DNA of 64,000 nucleotides from Cynocephalus volans (GCF_027409185.1 NC_084464.1:45793095-45857094), one strand, 5' to 3'; shown: positions 43,442-58,052, counted from the first letter of the stretch. The notes: generated from the sequence alone by a model not told the origin. Numbers and translations: made by a program.

Positions 43442-44076
43442 GGTTGGCACAAGATTACAACCTACAATTCCAATGCCCTTCCCTCCCACACAACTCAAAT
43501 GGAAAGAAACTGATTAACACATAGAAAGGAACCACAGGCTCACAGGTTTAAGCATGTTTTTACAAAAAGGAATGGGATGGGGTGGTGGAATTTTAGGGGT
43601 AGTACCAAAGCTCTCTATACTATAGGGGAGGGGTCTGCCTGTCCCCTGCTGCTGGCTTCACATAGGGGGACACATCAGTAAAGAAGGGGAAGGGTGCATG
43701 TGGCTGGCCTGCTATTAAAGGAGGTAGGGGGCATGGTATCTGCTGTATGCCTGTCTGGGGTCAAACCTAGGGCTGGACCAGTGTCCCTTTCTTCTCAGCC
43801 CTCCTCCACAACCCAACTGTACTTCTGGCTGCAACCATGGAAAGGAGGTGTGAAGGAAGCCCAAACTCCCACTTTGAAAAAAGGAAACTGGAAAACTCAG
43901 TGTCCTTTTGCCTTCTCTGAACCAAATTCCACTCCCCTCAGCTGCTGAGAGCACTGTAAAAGTCTTCCTTAGGAGCCCTGTGAAGACACTGGGGAAGAGG
44001 CCAGACCTGGGCAGATGGCCCTGAGTGGGCAAGAAGAAAAGCTTGACTTTCCATGCAGTACTAAGCAAGGCTGTTT

Positions 44077-44094
44077 TGGGGGGGGGGGGGGGGA
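44077..44094. repeat. Poly(G) tract
   Basis: An uninterrupted run of 18 Gs on the plus strand (C-run in the NUDT3 mRNA sense). Confidence 0.9.
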
Positions 44095-44807
44095 ACAAGA
44101 CCATGCACTCAATGGTCTAAATCCTGGAGTGCATCTGCACTGGGGGTAAGGGCACTGGGGGTAAGGGCAATGTTACTCCCCTATGTCCCTTAACCCTGCA
44201 CCAGGTGCAAGAGGTTTATGGACCACAACCAACCCCTCCTTCCCTACAAGCACCATTCCTTGGATTCCCCAGTTTTGTTAAGCTCATATGGGGTTATTCC
44301 TGCCACCCTCTACAAAGATGACTCAGTCTGCTGGCTGTTCCATTTTCTACCCTTTCTACAGTTATGAAACACACTACTTAAACAGGTGCTAGATATGCTC
44401 TCACTCGGAAGCCCAAGGGACTAAGTGACCTAATGATGGGAAGGCTAAATTGTTTGCTTTCCTGGGCAGTCCTGATGGAAATGGACTGCAGCAAGGTTCT
44501 GGTGGGATTAGAGCAGTCTAGTTTGGGCCACTCTGTGAATCCCCAGGGGACTGGGTCCCTGGATCTCTGGCTCTCTATCTCAATTTTAGAGATATTCACT
44601 GGACTTGACCATTTAAGCCTCAACTAATGTATGGGCACTAGAGGGAAGGAACAGAAAGACTTCTGTTCTTTGGGAAAAGTTAAACTCAATATATCTCGGC
44701 CACTTTGCTTTAATCCAAGGGATTCCCTGGAAACACGTGTTGAACTTAGCCAAGAGGAGACTGCATCTGGACAGGACACCTGTGGTAGGGAAGAAAGCAC
44801 ATCTAGT

Positions 44808-44916
44808 TCCTCTCTCTCTCTTTCTCTCTCTGGCAGCTGCTGGTACAGGGATTAAACCCTGGACTTTGGAGCTGTCAGCACCATGCTCTAACCAACTGAG
44901 CTAACCTGCCAGCCCT
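44808..44916 (-). repeat. tRNA-derived SINE monomer (CYN-like) in NUDT3 3'UTR
   Basis: Inverted copy with a CT-rich start, 'ggcagctgctggtacagggattaaaccctggacttt', ending 'ccaactgagctaacctgccagccc'. It is in the same sense as NUDT3. Confidence 0.82.
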
Positions 44917-47900
44917 AGGTCATCTCTATTAAAACTGGAATGGTCCTAGGGATGTTACCCTTTCTGATGCTGATGGTAGATGGAGTGGAGATGATCATAG
45001 TAAGGAAACCCCTTTGAAAATTTTTAGGCTGTTTGGAGACCATACACTACAGCTCAGCAAACAGAGCTGGGACCTTGCTGCCTCTTCAGAGCCCATCCCC
45101 TACTAAGGTCATTGGACAGAATGGAAAACAAGGTCCCTGAAATAAAGGCTGGGCTGGCGAAAGCAAGTATGAAGATACTATTAGGCGTCCACTTCCTCTT
45201 TCTGATACACTACAGTAGATGAGAGACACCTGTTTCACTTTCATTTCCAACAGTCCCCAACATCCTCCAGTGCTCCTGACTTCCTTAATTAAGCACATGG
45301 CAAACTGGCAGCTATCATTCTTAAAACAGATGCACTAACTGGAACTTTACCTATTCTAACTACCAACCCTTTCTTTGATTATAAACCAGTTTGAAAGTTT
45401 TCAGACCATGAAACAATACAACAAAACTGACATTTACAAAACTGTAGCACATACTTATTTCTTTTATGCTAGAGTGCACCAATTACTTTTCTAACTACTA
45501 ATGCAACACTATGCCACTGGGCCCTGGACTCCCTCATGTATTGAGCATGTACATGGTACATGGACTCCCCCATGTACCCTGAGCAACACATCTACGTCTG
45601 TTCACAGATGGGAGTGAAAGGGTGAGGTTCTGAGAAGCTAAACAAAACTCTAGTAGCAAATTAGATTTTTGAAGAGAGAGTCCCTTTGGAAAATTCTGAG
45701 CAAAAATGCTCACACCCACAAGGGAAGAGGTGAAAGGGCAGGTTTCTGTCTGTGAGCTGCAACTTAGATGCCTGTCATTCCTTTCTGAACTCTTTCATGT
45801 TATTGGGAGGACACAAGCCTTTTGCTCACTGAGCAAAGGCTCTCTAAGTCCTCACTTCACTTTATGGCTTTGGAAGCTCTCCAAGACCTAACTTCAGATC
45901 TGCTCCCTGGAGAGGCTCTGTGTGGAACAGACCAATCCACTTCTGTTCCTGTTCCTGGGTGTCTCAATAATCAGCCTCTACCTTCCCAGGCATGAGTCAT
46001 ATCTGTTGCACTGCTGGAATTGAGTAACTAAAACTAGACGTCCTTTGGATCATTTACTAGTGGCACATTTTCTGCACAACATAGGGAGGTTAAAAAACAA
46101 GGTTTAACCCTGAAAAAAAATTTTTTTTCAGTGGGACAATAAAGAGGTGAAAGAGGCTACATGGATGTGGCTGCTTTAGCTTAACATTTTCAGTTCAGCA
46201 CAAAAGTGCTCAGGAAGACAGGCTCAAATCAGGATGGCATTCTAGAGGGATTTACAGACAATCTCACTGGTAAAATGATTTCCTAAAGGTGAGCCGCTTC
46301 ATCTCACACTAGAGATGGGAGTACAGTCTTAAGGCCCAGCATTGAAAATGGGGCATCTTGCCTTTTTCCCTAAGGAGTTGAAAAAACTTAAGATTTTGAT
46401 CTAAATGCCTGGTTGGGACCTCAAGCTCAGAAAGCTATTTCAGTGTACTGTTGAGATCTTTTCTGAAAGGAACACCCACATATAATAAGCAATTTGGTAG
46501 ATAATTATTCCAGACCAGAATTTATGTTCTCCAACTCAATGATTGATGGGGGGGAGGGAGGGCAGGGAGGGGTGGCTGGAAGGATGGATAGCACATCAAA
46601 ACGGTGATGAACCTAGCAAAAAAAAAAAACCTAGCTGCTGTTTTTTTGTATCCTTTAAAGCCTATATCCAGGCTTTTAAATGCCTTTTTTGGTATTGCCT
46701 GATAAGAAGTCAAATAAGTTTTGGGGTTAAGAACTGAGAACGTAAACCAAAGAAAACCAAGAATAATTAAACTACTGACTGCCAGAGGAGTCTCTCTCCA
46801 ACTTCTAGATAGTAATTTTACTTTTTTGGCCAAAAGTTTCTTCTTCAGCAGAGTTCTCAATTCTGAGTTAATGTAGCTTCTCTTTGAGCTCTCCTCCCAA
46901 AGTCCACCATCTCATTTTCTAAGACAAGCTCAAGCTCACCAAATCATCACTGTAAAAAAAGCTTCAGGGGAGAGACATTACTCTCTTAATTCAAAAGCTT
47001 CATGTCACAGAGACAGCCAAAATCATGTGACTGCTAGCCTCAGCTCAAGGAGTGTGCCCAAATCAACACAAAACAGGATTCTTTCTCTTTTTATTAATTT
47101 TTAAGGGGACTAGGAAGACAAACAATTTGATCAAGCTGAAGGTGACAGGTACTGTTTTCTCAATGCCCCAATGAGGCTTCTCAAATTCCTGAAGGTTATC
47201 AAGTAAAGACCGGAGTTTCTGGGGCTAATGCAAAAACATGGTCAAAAAGTAAAGCAGCCCTTTTAGAGGCAGTGGTGGAAGGCTACTGGCTTCCAAAGGA
47301 GAGTCTGCCTAAAATCTCTAGGATCCCAGGACCTGTAGTGACCTTAAGTCAACCCAATGCACAGACAACAAACAGTATCTTTTATGGATTGCCGTCAATG
47401 TTCCCCAATTTACAACTTTTTTTTTTACCTTAAAATCTCAAATGTCTCACTACTTTACATGACATATAAAGTGACAGGAAAATACAGCTCTCCTGGATGA
47501 TGAAGTCTCCATAGCAAAGCTCACCCCAGAGCACAGAGGCTAACTCTATGCATAGTGCTCTCCCACCCACTCCAACTGTGGGTGCCCAGATGGAGGCAAG
47601 GCTGAGCCACTAACATGGGCAACTCCACAGTCTGGAAGTCTCCCACAGCCTTGAGGAAACAGGCTCCATCCAACAGGGCTCAGAAGAAATGACTGCCACC
47701 TCAACCAGGCAGGGGGAACTGCAGAGCTTCAGGTCTGACCTCTTTCGCAGTCTTTAAAATATGAACTAGAAGAGCCATCCATTATTTAATCACTATTAAA
47801 TAATCTCCTCCTTCCCCATAGCTGCTTGAGTTAATTGTCCTGCACATCTCCAATTTTTGGTAAAGATGTGGATTATTTTCTGAAATGCAGATGGGACCGG

Positions 47901-48889
47901 GATTAAGGTATATTATTAATTACAACCAACTCTCATTTCTCTTAAAGCAAAAATTCATCCCACTGCAGTGTTTCCCCCAATTCTAAATCTACTTTTAACT
48001 AGGACGGGCTTGGTGAACACTTCAGAAATATTAAAATCACACAGTTGTTGCAAAAATCACATTGTGGTTATTAAATCTTTTTTGTGAACTAAAAAAGTGA
48101 ATTATGGCTCAGGCTAAGCTGTTTTTTAAAAAAAAAGATGAAGGGCACTCCAACAAAGGCATTAGTACAGAACTAGATGGAAATGAGAAACAGGTGAAGC
48201 ATGACACGTGAAACAAACACCCAGGTTGAACAAAAGAGATTGCATCTCTGGTTAAGGAGGCTTGAAAGGAGCCTCCAATAAGCACTGTATGTGGAGAAGA
48301 GAAAGGGGAAGGAGGAGGAGGAGGAAAGATTCTACATGGAACTTTTTTCTTCTTTTAAAAGCCACAAATGGTGACTTTCTTCTTCTAAGCAAGCCTAAGA
48401 GACCTTACACATCTGACTCCTAACATCAAAACAGAAAATATTTCTTTGCAGTGAAGAAACTTGACTGTGGAACACATTTACAAAACTACTGCAAAACACT
48501 GCCGGAGGGCAGTGACCTACTCTGCTCCCCAGAGGCTGTGAGAAGCAAGGCCTCAAACACCTCACTGTTCCATGAGACTGCACAGCACAATGCAGAGGGC
48601 GGAAATCCTGCAGCGACACCACCTTCTAGGCCTTCCGTGGCCTCAGTGGGGGTGATGCTCCCACACCCTTTGATCCCTCCAGATGGCTCAGCCTAGACTC
48701 AGCAGTGAAGGAGCCCTCTCCACTCAGGGCAGATGGGGAGATGGACACTTATAAAAACAAAACACAGTCAATTCATTAACTGTTCCATCCTGTTATGTTT
48801 GCTAGGAGAAAAATCAAGACTCCTGTTTCAAGGCTACTATCTTTCTGGAAGGCTACAGAAAATCTAACCTGGTTGACTCCTGGTAGTGC

Positions 48890-49000
<111 letters not shown>

Positions 49001-51869
49001 CCAGACACCCCCCCACCCCTACACACACTATGCCAATGAAGTCCTGATTCAAAAGGATGATTGCATGACTTCACTGGTGTTTCCCCAATGTCTGCAATTT
49101 ATAAACTACGATCAAATTTTAATTAAAAAAAATTCACTGCTATCTTTTTCTATCCTGAGTATGGTGGACTGTGATGGATGCTCCAGTAAAAACCAGAATG
49201 TAGGACATGCAAATTCACTGTGTGGGAGAGACTATGGATCTACCCTAAACATAGGAACCTCTAGCCTGAATGAGCACTGGTAGAATCTATGGCAAATAAA
49301 CGTCAATGAAATATTCTGCAAATAGGGTAGTTTTTTATACTTCCTTTTGTTTGTTTTCACTTTCCTTGGGGGAGATAAAGGTTATTGCAACCATGGGTCT
49401 AACTAATCTATCACAAAAGGACTGTGACTATGCATCAGTAAAGACAGCCGTGGTGTTTATGGTGCCAGGAAGGGAAAAACACCAATCCCTGCTCAGCAGA
49501 ATCCCAGTGCAACAAAAAATAGCAGCGGTTTCAACAATTCTGGTGTTGGACAAAGGCTGCTTCTGTCAGTTAAAGCATCAGCACAATCTCTCCAGTTAAC
49601 TGCATTAATAGGATGCATTCATGTCACTGAAAAATATTTCTTGGATGACTTCATTTTCTTAACCCAAAGATACCAACAACAATCAAAACTGGACTTTTTG
49701 GGATAGTATATTGTTACACCAGCCCAGCCAAAACATCTTCAGATCATTAAAAAGTGTACAAATTACTATTAATACCACAGTTCCTTTTTCAGGAATACTA
49801 TTTTCCTGCAAAGCACTTTCAATCTGTAACATAAAGGTAGAATTTATCTAGAGGAATGTGGTTTGGGGATTCTACTTAGTGCTTAGTTAAATTTATTTTA
49901 TTTTTCCCTTTACTTAGAACCTTAGAATGCTCTAAATCAGGCAATAAGAAGCACTATGCTCATTTTAAAGTAGGACATATGAACAGCAAGTTGGTGTTCA
50001 GACTTAAGTCCCATGGTGTTTCTATCCACTAGGACCCTTACTTGGGGATATAATTCTTTTCCCAAAGGTATGATGGTTTCACAAGAAAATTGCCGGCACT
50101 GCTTTTTGGTTCTATGTTTCAAGACTGGGAGAGAGGATAGAGACTGAGAATAGACAGAAAATTTTTAAGTTCACCAACTGATGTCCCCCAAAACACTGAA
50201 CACTAAATGACACAGGGCTAACAGACATCCACATTTCTTTTACTGGGAGGGAAGAGCAAAAGCTTTTCAAAGTTTGAGTACTTATTAGAATTTTTAAATA
50301 AAGAGAGCTATGATTTTACTTCACATCTTGGCTGTGTTTTGACAAAGGAGATGCCACTAAGAGTACAGCAACAATCTCTTGTCCCAAGCCAGGGATCAAT
50401 TGGTGTCCCCTTCCCCCAACCCCCATCTCAAGACCCTTTTACTTCCCAACTAAACAACACAATTGGCAAAAGAAGCCAGCATGAAACCTGTATCGAAAGC
50501 CAACAAAAGAGTCTGCAGTGAGCCAATGCATTACCTAGCTGCTCTAGTAAATGATTACGTGGCCTGGCCAGAGCACTTCTTAGCAAAAGACAGATCTTTC
50601 ATGTCCTAGTGGCAGACCAATTTAATATTTCTGAGCATGTTCCATGGTGCAATCATAAGTGCTACAACATTGTAAAGACAAGCAAACACCTGAATTTCCC
50701 CCCTGTGTACTTTTCAGAAACTTAACATGGTTACCCAGTACTGGGACAGGACTATGCAACTGCACTTTCAAAGTACAGCTGGATGGTTCAGAGCACAAGG
50801 ACAATATCCAGTTCAGCATGGTGTAAGGCATATATGGACAAGAAGAGAAGCCGTTGTCGGCAATAAGTATTATGGAAAAGATTCCAAACCAGAAGGATAG
50901 AAACGGTGCTTGATGTTCCAGTTTTTTAGATAGTAATCCCAAGAATCCAGTTCAACCCTATTGTCAACATGTAGGGCAGAATCCAATTTCTATCATTTCT
51001 CTGGATCTGGGCTGAGGCCATTTGCTCCCGGCTTGGTAATAAGAAAGAAAATGGGTTTATTCCTATTTATTTCTTGGCATGGAAACACAGCTTGGAGAAG
51101 AGGCACCCATGAGTCCAGGGAGCACTTTGAAGGTAGCTAAACTCTTCCTGCACCCTACATAACTACAGTCAAATGTCTGGGAAATAGAGAGAGGGCAGGT
51201 AAACTTGCCTGGCCACTAGCATCAAAAACAAAAAACAAAAAAGTAAATTAATTGTGAGGCTCTCTATTCCACAAACACCAGAATTAAAAAAAAAAAAAAA
51301 AACCTGAAAATAAACAGTTAAATTTCTCCTTCTAAAAGTCATTTATTTACATATTATATGTCCAGTATATAATGTGTAGATAAATGCATCCTGCAGTGAA
51401 AATGACCAACCTACTGGACTGAACAGCACATTATAGGGCAAATTTTTGGAAGGTTTCATCTCACATTGGTATCTCTTAATAAAAAAAAAAAAAGTTAAAA
51501 ATCAAAGAAAAATGTCTGGCCAGGGCTGGAATGAGACAAACAGGAACACTTCAGAATCCAAGGCAGGAGATATAGGTTGTTTGCCTTGCTTCAAAGGACT
51601 GGAGAGGTATGAAAAGGGAGGGACAGATCATGCACAAAAGTACTTACAAATTACATACCCAAGCCCACCCCCTCAATAAAAAGAGAAGAAAAAGCCCCAT
51701 CACTTAACACCAAACAGTAACATTATCAATACACCCTTTCTCTGCTGCCCATCATGCCTTATTTGAAAGAGGAGGCCTGTGAGGAGAGGTGAAGAGAGCC
51801 AGGGTGAGAGGGAAGATCTGCATTTCAGTCTAGTTTCCAATTTCCATTTCTCTTACAGGAAGTCTTCAG

Positions 51870-52048
51870 TCATCTGATGCCTGACATTGAGCTCTGAGCA
51901 GAAACTGAGTATGTGGTGGCCACGACCGGGGTGCCATTGTTGGCTGAGTAGCCTTGCCTCAACGTTTCAAAGTATGACGCCTGCACGGGTTTGTGATACT
52001 GCAGCACTTTTATGGCATCTTCTATTTTAAACCATTCCCTCTTCCTTC
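51870..52048 (-). CDS. NUDT3: NUDT3 last coding exon
   Basis: The acceptor is cctccacag|GAAGGAAG at 52049/52048. Two bases complete Gly114, then residues 115-172 run from RKREWFKIEDAIKVLQYHKP to SAQSSMSGIR, and the stop TGA is at 51872-51870. The 3'UTR continues in the same exon. Confidence 0.95.
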
Positions 52049-52162
52049 CTGTGGAGGCAGAGGGAAAATGAAATCAGTACAAGAGGGAAGCAGTGAGGAG
52101 GTTTCTGAGCCGAGAACTTTTGAGAAAATGTAGAAGAAAACATTAATGTAATGCTTCCTGAC

Positions 52163-52205
<43 letters not shown>

Positions 52206-53716
52206 TGACCGGTAAGGGGATCTTAACCCTTGACTTGGTGTCAGCACCACGCTCAGCCAGTGAGCGAACCGGCCATCCGTATATGGGATCCGAACCCAGG
52301 GCCTTGGTGTTATCAGCACCGCACTCTACCGAGTGAGCCACGGGCCGGCCCTGACACTTTTAAAATAGGGATTTTGTAATTTTTTCCCTTATTTTCTTTT
52401 CTCGCAAAAGTAGTGCAAACACACTTTGTATGCTTCAAGTATTGTACAAATGCCTAATAGGAAATAGGTATAGATAGGAAATAGGTAAGAAATCTGAAAA
52501 CTGAAGAGATAAGAGAAAGAACCACTGCTAGTAGTTTTCTCTCGTGCTCCTTGGCCTCTGGGCTTTGCTCAGCTTGCATGTAAGGGACCAAAGCCCAGCA
52601 GCAACCCCATCTCTTGAAAAAATCAACATGAACATCACCTTCCAGAATTACTAGGATGGCTGGCTTGTAACCAGTTATTTAAAAAATTTTTTATCAGAGT
52701 GATATATCTACATTACAGAAAACAGAAGAAAAAGAAAAAAAAATCTCAATACAATCTCTATTAACTTTTCTATTAACTTATTTCGAATGAATGTTTTAAA
52801 ATCCTCTATTTTTTCTCTTATAATAGTAAAATGTCATTGCTTAAAATTGGAGAAAGAGAGGAAAGTAGAAAGAATATAGTAAGTACCCATAATCTTATAA
52901 ACCAGAAACGACTGCCCTCAATATCTTAGTGCATTTGCTTTTCTTTCATGCATACTTGAAAAATAAACTGTATCTGAACAACTATAACTGTGATCATGCT
53001 TTCAGGTGCTCCAAATCCTGACAGGCTCTGCTAGAGTCTTGTGATTAGGAACAAGGATTCTGAAGCCAATGTGCTGGGTTCTAAACACGTCACTGGCTCC
53101 AATGAGTTGTGTAGATTTGGGGAAGTTACTGAACCTCTCTGTGCCCTATTTTCCTCCTCTATAAAATAGATTTAAAAAAAAAACAAACAGGACCTATCAG
53201 GCAATTCTTTTGTGAGGATTAATATGCAAAGCACCCAAACAGTACTTGGCACACAGTACATCTTGTTAACAGTTTGCTTTTTTATTGTTATTGATTCTTT
53301 TTACTTCACACTGTTTCTTAAGCAATTATGAGCATTATAAAAAATATGCATGGATGTACTATTGTCCATTTAACCACTTCTCTATCATTTAACATCAATA
53401 GTCTGCAATTTTAGTTGTTATAAATAATGCTAAGATTTTTACTTTTTCAAATCTTCATCCCTTTTTCTTTTTTCTAATCTCCCACGGAAAGATACTTACC
53501 ATAAGCATTTGAAATTTCAAGGGCATGTGATATATACTGCCAACTGCTTTCCAGAAAGGCTACCCTGATCCCCAGTCCTGCTTGTGTGTGTCAGAATGTC
53601 AGTCTCACCATACCCCAACCAGCACTATCTTTTCTTTATCATTTCCAATTCTTTAGGTGAAAACCAGTACCTCATGTTTATTTTCATTTCAACTTCCTAT
53701 TTTAATGTAACTGTAA

Positions 53717-53780
<64 letters not shown>

Positions 53781-55947
53781 AAACTCTATACCCTGCTGTT
53801 TACATTCACCAACACTATTTCATAAGCACTTTCTCATGGTATACAGCTTTCATAACATGGGGTTTCATAGCTATATAACATTCACTTGCCATTCACTGAG
53901 TTGTACATTTAAGACCCAATTTTTCACTGGGAGGATCATGTGAAGGAAGGCTCATAGGCTTATGCCCCATATTTTATTTAGATTACTCCATTGGGTCAAT
54001 TCTCAGAAGTGGGAGTACAAGGCCAAAGACTTGTTTGGATATTCAAAGAGCAATGATACCTTAAGAATTAATATCACAAGTGTGTGACTTCTACCCGACA
54101 GAGTGCTCTGAGGATAGGGCCACATCACAATCAACTCTGTCTCCTCTTCAGGCCCCAGCACTGGCTGTCAAGGAGTCTGTTTTCAATATACCCACACTGA
54201 ATTTATTTACTTAAGCATACTGCATTATTACCAGACACAAAGCCATTAAGGGCTGAGGGGTTGTGAGGGGGGCATGGTAGAGGCACACACTAACAATAAA
54301 GGGAGGAATTTTGGCAAGTAACAGAAATTAAATTAATACTATACTTTTCTAGGATATACTTTCTTTCAAAGGTAAACGATTAAATCATGAGCCAAACATT
54401 AAACCACCTCAGTTTTTAGTTCAAAAGATGTACATGCAATAGTAATCTGAGAGAACAAAGAAAATAGCTCCTTTGGGAGAAAGCTGGGTGCACCTGATGG
54501 GTAACATGAATAAAACTGGAAACTACTCTCATTACTCTGCATCTACGTAATGACACTTTGGGGAGTGGCTCACACCACCATACTAACAATTTTATCCAAC
54601 AATATGAATGAGTGTCATGAGGAACAAGACCAAGGTCCTGCCGTCACCTTTCATTCCCATGGCCAACAGTGGGCCTGGCATTGTGGAGGCCCTTGATCAG
54701 TATTTACTCAGGAGGCAGAGAAGTATAACCCTTTGGGGGAGGATCCAATTTTATTTTAGAATCAACATTTCTCATTTTTATGAGCCACATTTCTATTTGT
54801 TGACCAGGTACCCAACTTCAGCTTCCTTTTAAACATTTCAAATTACTAACTTTCTCAAGTTCAAAATGTACATGCTTGTTTTATTAAACATACCCTTCTA
54901 TTATTTCTTTCTTTATCAGGCTCTTGTTTCTAGTTCTGGGTAGTGACCTGTGCTGTGGCAAGAGCTGACTATGGGGAGCTCTTTGGAGGCTGTCTGGTGA
55001 CAACTTACCAATGTTAACTGAGTCTTCCCAGTCTTCCAGCACTTCCGTGACAATGAGCACATAAACATACGTCCTGTGCTTCCTCTCCTGGTTCTGAAGG
55101 GCAAAGAGAGAAGGACGGAGGAAGAATTTTCCTTAGAGACAGGAGGTTACTTAAATGAAACACACTCTTACACATATGTCCAGAGAGCTTAGGCACAAAA
55201 GATTTCTCTTACTTTTTCTCATCCTACAATCATGGCCACATGATTTAAAACAAGCCACACCTGAATTTGTGGGCAAGCTCTTTAGCCAGGCTTCTAAAGC
55301 CAAGGCTTTACTCTCATTTTTCCTTCCCTACCCCTAAATGCAACTTCACACAAATGCTGTGACCTCTCAAGAAAAAGGCACCCTGTCAATCATAGAACAC
55401 CAGAAAGAGAAGAGACTGTGGATGGGAGGGGGCCACTGAGGTCTCACGCTTCGGTGGCCCCATTAAGGCAACCAAGCTGAGTTTCTTGCATACCGCCCCT
55501 TTTACTACTATCCCTGCTCATCTTTACTCCCCCTGATTTCTCACTTCCTTCCACCTTCTTTCATATCTCTACCACAGCCTATTTCCTTGTTTTTCCCTTC
55601 TTTGCTATATCTACTAATCTTCTATTTTTCCTGTCTTCTCTACACTTATCTACCCTCCCTCCCACCTTGGGAGGAGAGGAAAAAAGGTAGGAATGGGATA
55701 AATAATATTTACAAATAATACTTAGGAAATACAAATAATTTTGAGGAGGAGACTATGGGATTTAAAAACAAAGCATGCTATTCTCTGCTGGTGCTGCTTT
55801 GTTTTGAAAACTCAGTTAAACAGAGATGGCATCTTTCCTAGATTAAGATATCCGTGGTTATTACTACTATATCATTTGTACAAAAGATTTTGACAGACTT
55901 ACCTCAAAAATTCCAACTAATCTTCCCAATGTCCCTTTTACGCCAGC
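51870..55947 (-). CDS. NUDT3: NUDT3 (DIPP1), diphosphoinositol polyphosphate phosphohydrolase 1, C-terminal exons
   Basis: Joined minus-strand coding exons are 55947-55903, 55093-55009 and 52048-51870. They encode residues 71-172 of the 172-residue protein, and I see no difference from the human protein as I recall it. NUDT3 is a cytosolic Nudix hydrolase. It removes the beta-phosphate of diphosphoinositol phosphates (InsP7, InsP8), cleaves Ap6A/Ap5A and has reported mRNA decapping activity. The Nudix box (GX5EX7REUXEEXGU) is split by the intron: only its end, AGV, is in the first exon here, and the catalytic REXXEE lies upstream outside the window. The C-terminal Nudix fold and a Ser/Thr-rich tail are present. 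All junctions are GT-AG. Confidence 0.95.
52168..52350 (-). repeat. Dimeric SINE (CYN-like) 120 bp upstream of the last NUDT3 exon
   Basis: Inverted dimer with a T-tract of about 33, 'gatgaccggtaaggggatcttaaccc', linker 'ggccatccgtatatgggatccgaaccc', ending 'gccacgggccggccc'. The duplication CTGACACTTTT lies on both sides (52158-52168 and 52351-52361). Its sense is that of NUDT3. Confidence 0.88.
53030..53275 (+). repeat. MIR SINE
   Basis: 'attctgaagccaatgtgctgggttc', 'gttactgaacctctctgtgccc', 'ttttgtgaggattaatatgcaaagc' and 'agtacttggcacacagtac' follow the full MIR consensus order. Confidence 0.75.
53719..53778. repeat. (TG)n microsatellite
   Basis: About 29 uninterrupted TG repeats in a NUDT3 intron. 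Confidence 0.95.
55009..55093 (-). CDS. NUDT3: NUDT3 penultimate coding exon
   Basis: 85 bp between cttcag|AACCAG and CATTG|GTAAGT. It encodes NQERKHRTYVYVLIVTEVLE and DWEDSVNI (residues 86-113) plus one base of Gly114, the beta-strand and loop region after the Nudix box. Confidence 0.95.
55903..55947 (-). CDS. NUDT3: NUDT3 45-bp coding exon (end of Nudix box)
   Basis: Fifteen codons, AGVKGTLGRLVGIFE (residues 71-85), between ctttcag|GCTGGC and TTTGAG|GTAAGT. AGV is the GU end of the Nudix signature. Both junctions are phase 0, so skipping would delete 15 residues in frame. Confidence 0.94.
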
Positions 55948-58052
55948 CTGAAAGTGAAAAAGAAAAATTAACATATTGACATTGTTATATTTCTGAGTCT
56001 TCTTGAGCAATTTGTAAAACAGAAATAAAAAACAAGAGGACACAGTTATGGCCGACTCCAGGTCTGTGGAGGTTATACACATGTTTTCTGCATGTCACAG
56101 ACTGCTAACAGCAGGGGACACTCTGGGGAGAAAGAATTCCTCTCATCTCTCCTGATCTCTCTCCCTAATGCAGAGCTGGCCAAACATAGCAAGATAATCA
56201 ATGCCATGAAGCCATACCAAAACTATTTTGAGGTACTGATTACTTCGTTCACTTATTCACTCATTCACCAAATATATACTGAATGCTTAATTTGAGCCAG
56301 AAAATGGTGTGGGCGCCAGAGGTATAGCAATGGATACACTGGAATGCAAGCTCCACAAGCAAACGCAAGGCCCCTGTCTGACTGGTTCCTGGCTATCTGT
56401 ATACAGTATGCCAGAAAAGAGCTCAGCAGCCTGCAGGACCCCACGAAAGCCTAAGTCAACAAACACATAAACATGGCAATTGTGCCAGGGATGGGTATTA
56501 TGACAGAAATGCACACAGCGATATGATGGATAGAGATGATGGCGGGGGGCGGGGGGAGAGGCAACTTCAGTAGTTAGACCTTAATTTATACTATCTCCCA
56601 TTGGCTCTTTCATATTTTTTTTGATTTGTGTCTTTCTGATGCATTGTAAATTTTTCAGTCTATTCCAGTTTACTAATTTTCTTTTCAACTGTATTCAGGC
56701 TGGTATTTTTCATTTCTACCTGTTCTTTTCATATCTGCCTATTGCCATTATGTATGCTTTTATTTCCATGATTTTTTGTTCTTTTTAAATACAAGTTATT
56801 CCTTCATTTACTTTTTTTAACATCTATTTAAGTTCTTCACCAGGCCATCCTATAAAATTCATATCATGTGAAGTGAATTCATGTTCCAGTCACGGCTGCT
56901 TTCACCAGGCTCTCCCAAGTCAAGTCTCAAAGTGTAAGAGTTCCAAGGTGATGTGGGGGATACCGCAGACAGAGCCATGGAGTCAGAGGGTGGCCTGGCT
57001 CTATCCTTTGCTGGACACTGCATCTGTGTCTTCTCCCTACCCAGGCCCACATCTTGTTCCTGGTGTCCTTTTGTTAACCCCCATTCCAGTTTTAGGAGTG
57101 GCACTTGGACTCCCCTCACTCCAAGAGGTCCAACCACCAGCCACCTGAGGCTGCAGCTTTCCCTTGCTATTCGGCAGTACAACTATGTTTCTAATCCATG
57201 GTGGTATTATCCACATTGCTTTTATGCCAGGGTATGTTTTTTTGACTTTTGCTTTTTATAATTTGTCTGTTTTTGCTGGGAGTAGATGGGGTGAGAGGTG
57301 AGAGAGAGAGGAACCTCCTGGAAGTGCCTGGGTAATGATATAACTTGTTTTCAAAACTACTACCACGTTATTTCTGTAATAAATTAAAAATTAAGGCAAA
57401 AATATTTTCAAACACAGTAGGTACTCAGTAAGCTTGTACAGAATGAACAAAAATTTTAAATAAGTACTCTAAAAGTTCGTAAGAGATATTTAATGATAGA
57501 AACAATAGAAGCTAATATAAAGGCCTGGATTCCAGGATGACATATTTTGAAATTAATTTTTGCTAGCTGTATGTCAAGAAATTCTATTCCTTTCTCTTGC
57601 TGACACGCCTGCTTTGTCTACTATTTTATATCCATTCTTTATATCCATCCACCCATGTGGCTTTCATCTACTTGAATGGAAATGTCTACCTTTTCTTATC
57701 AAATCACTTCTCTACATTTTTAGAAATAATTACCCTCTACAACCAGCTAAAACTAGCTAGCTTGTTTTACAAATTAATCAGTGAAACTGCCTGGACAAGT
57801 GGAACAAGCTAGAGAGCCAGTTTGTATTCTGATCTCAGGAAGCCCGAACACACCTGGATCACCTCCGGAGACATGTCACCTATGTTCCTGCCACAGGCCT
57901 CCACTGACAGGGCCTAGGAGAAGAGCTGTCAATTCATGTGAGGGCCGTAGGGGGTGGGGAGCGAGGAAAAATTTATAGAGGCCATCATTCAATTTTCTTC
58001 TGCAAAGTCGAGAGAGCATTCTTTTTAGCAAGGACTGTCCAACTAATTTGTT

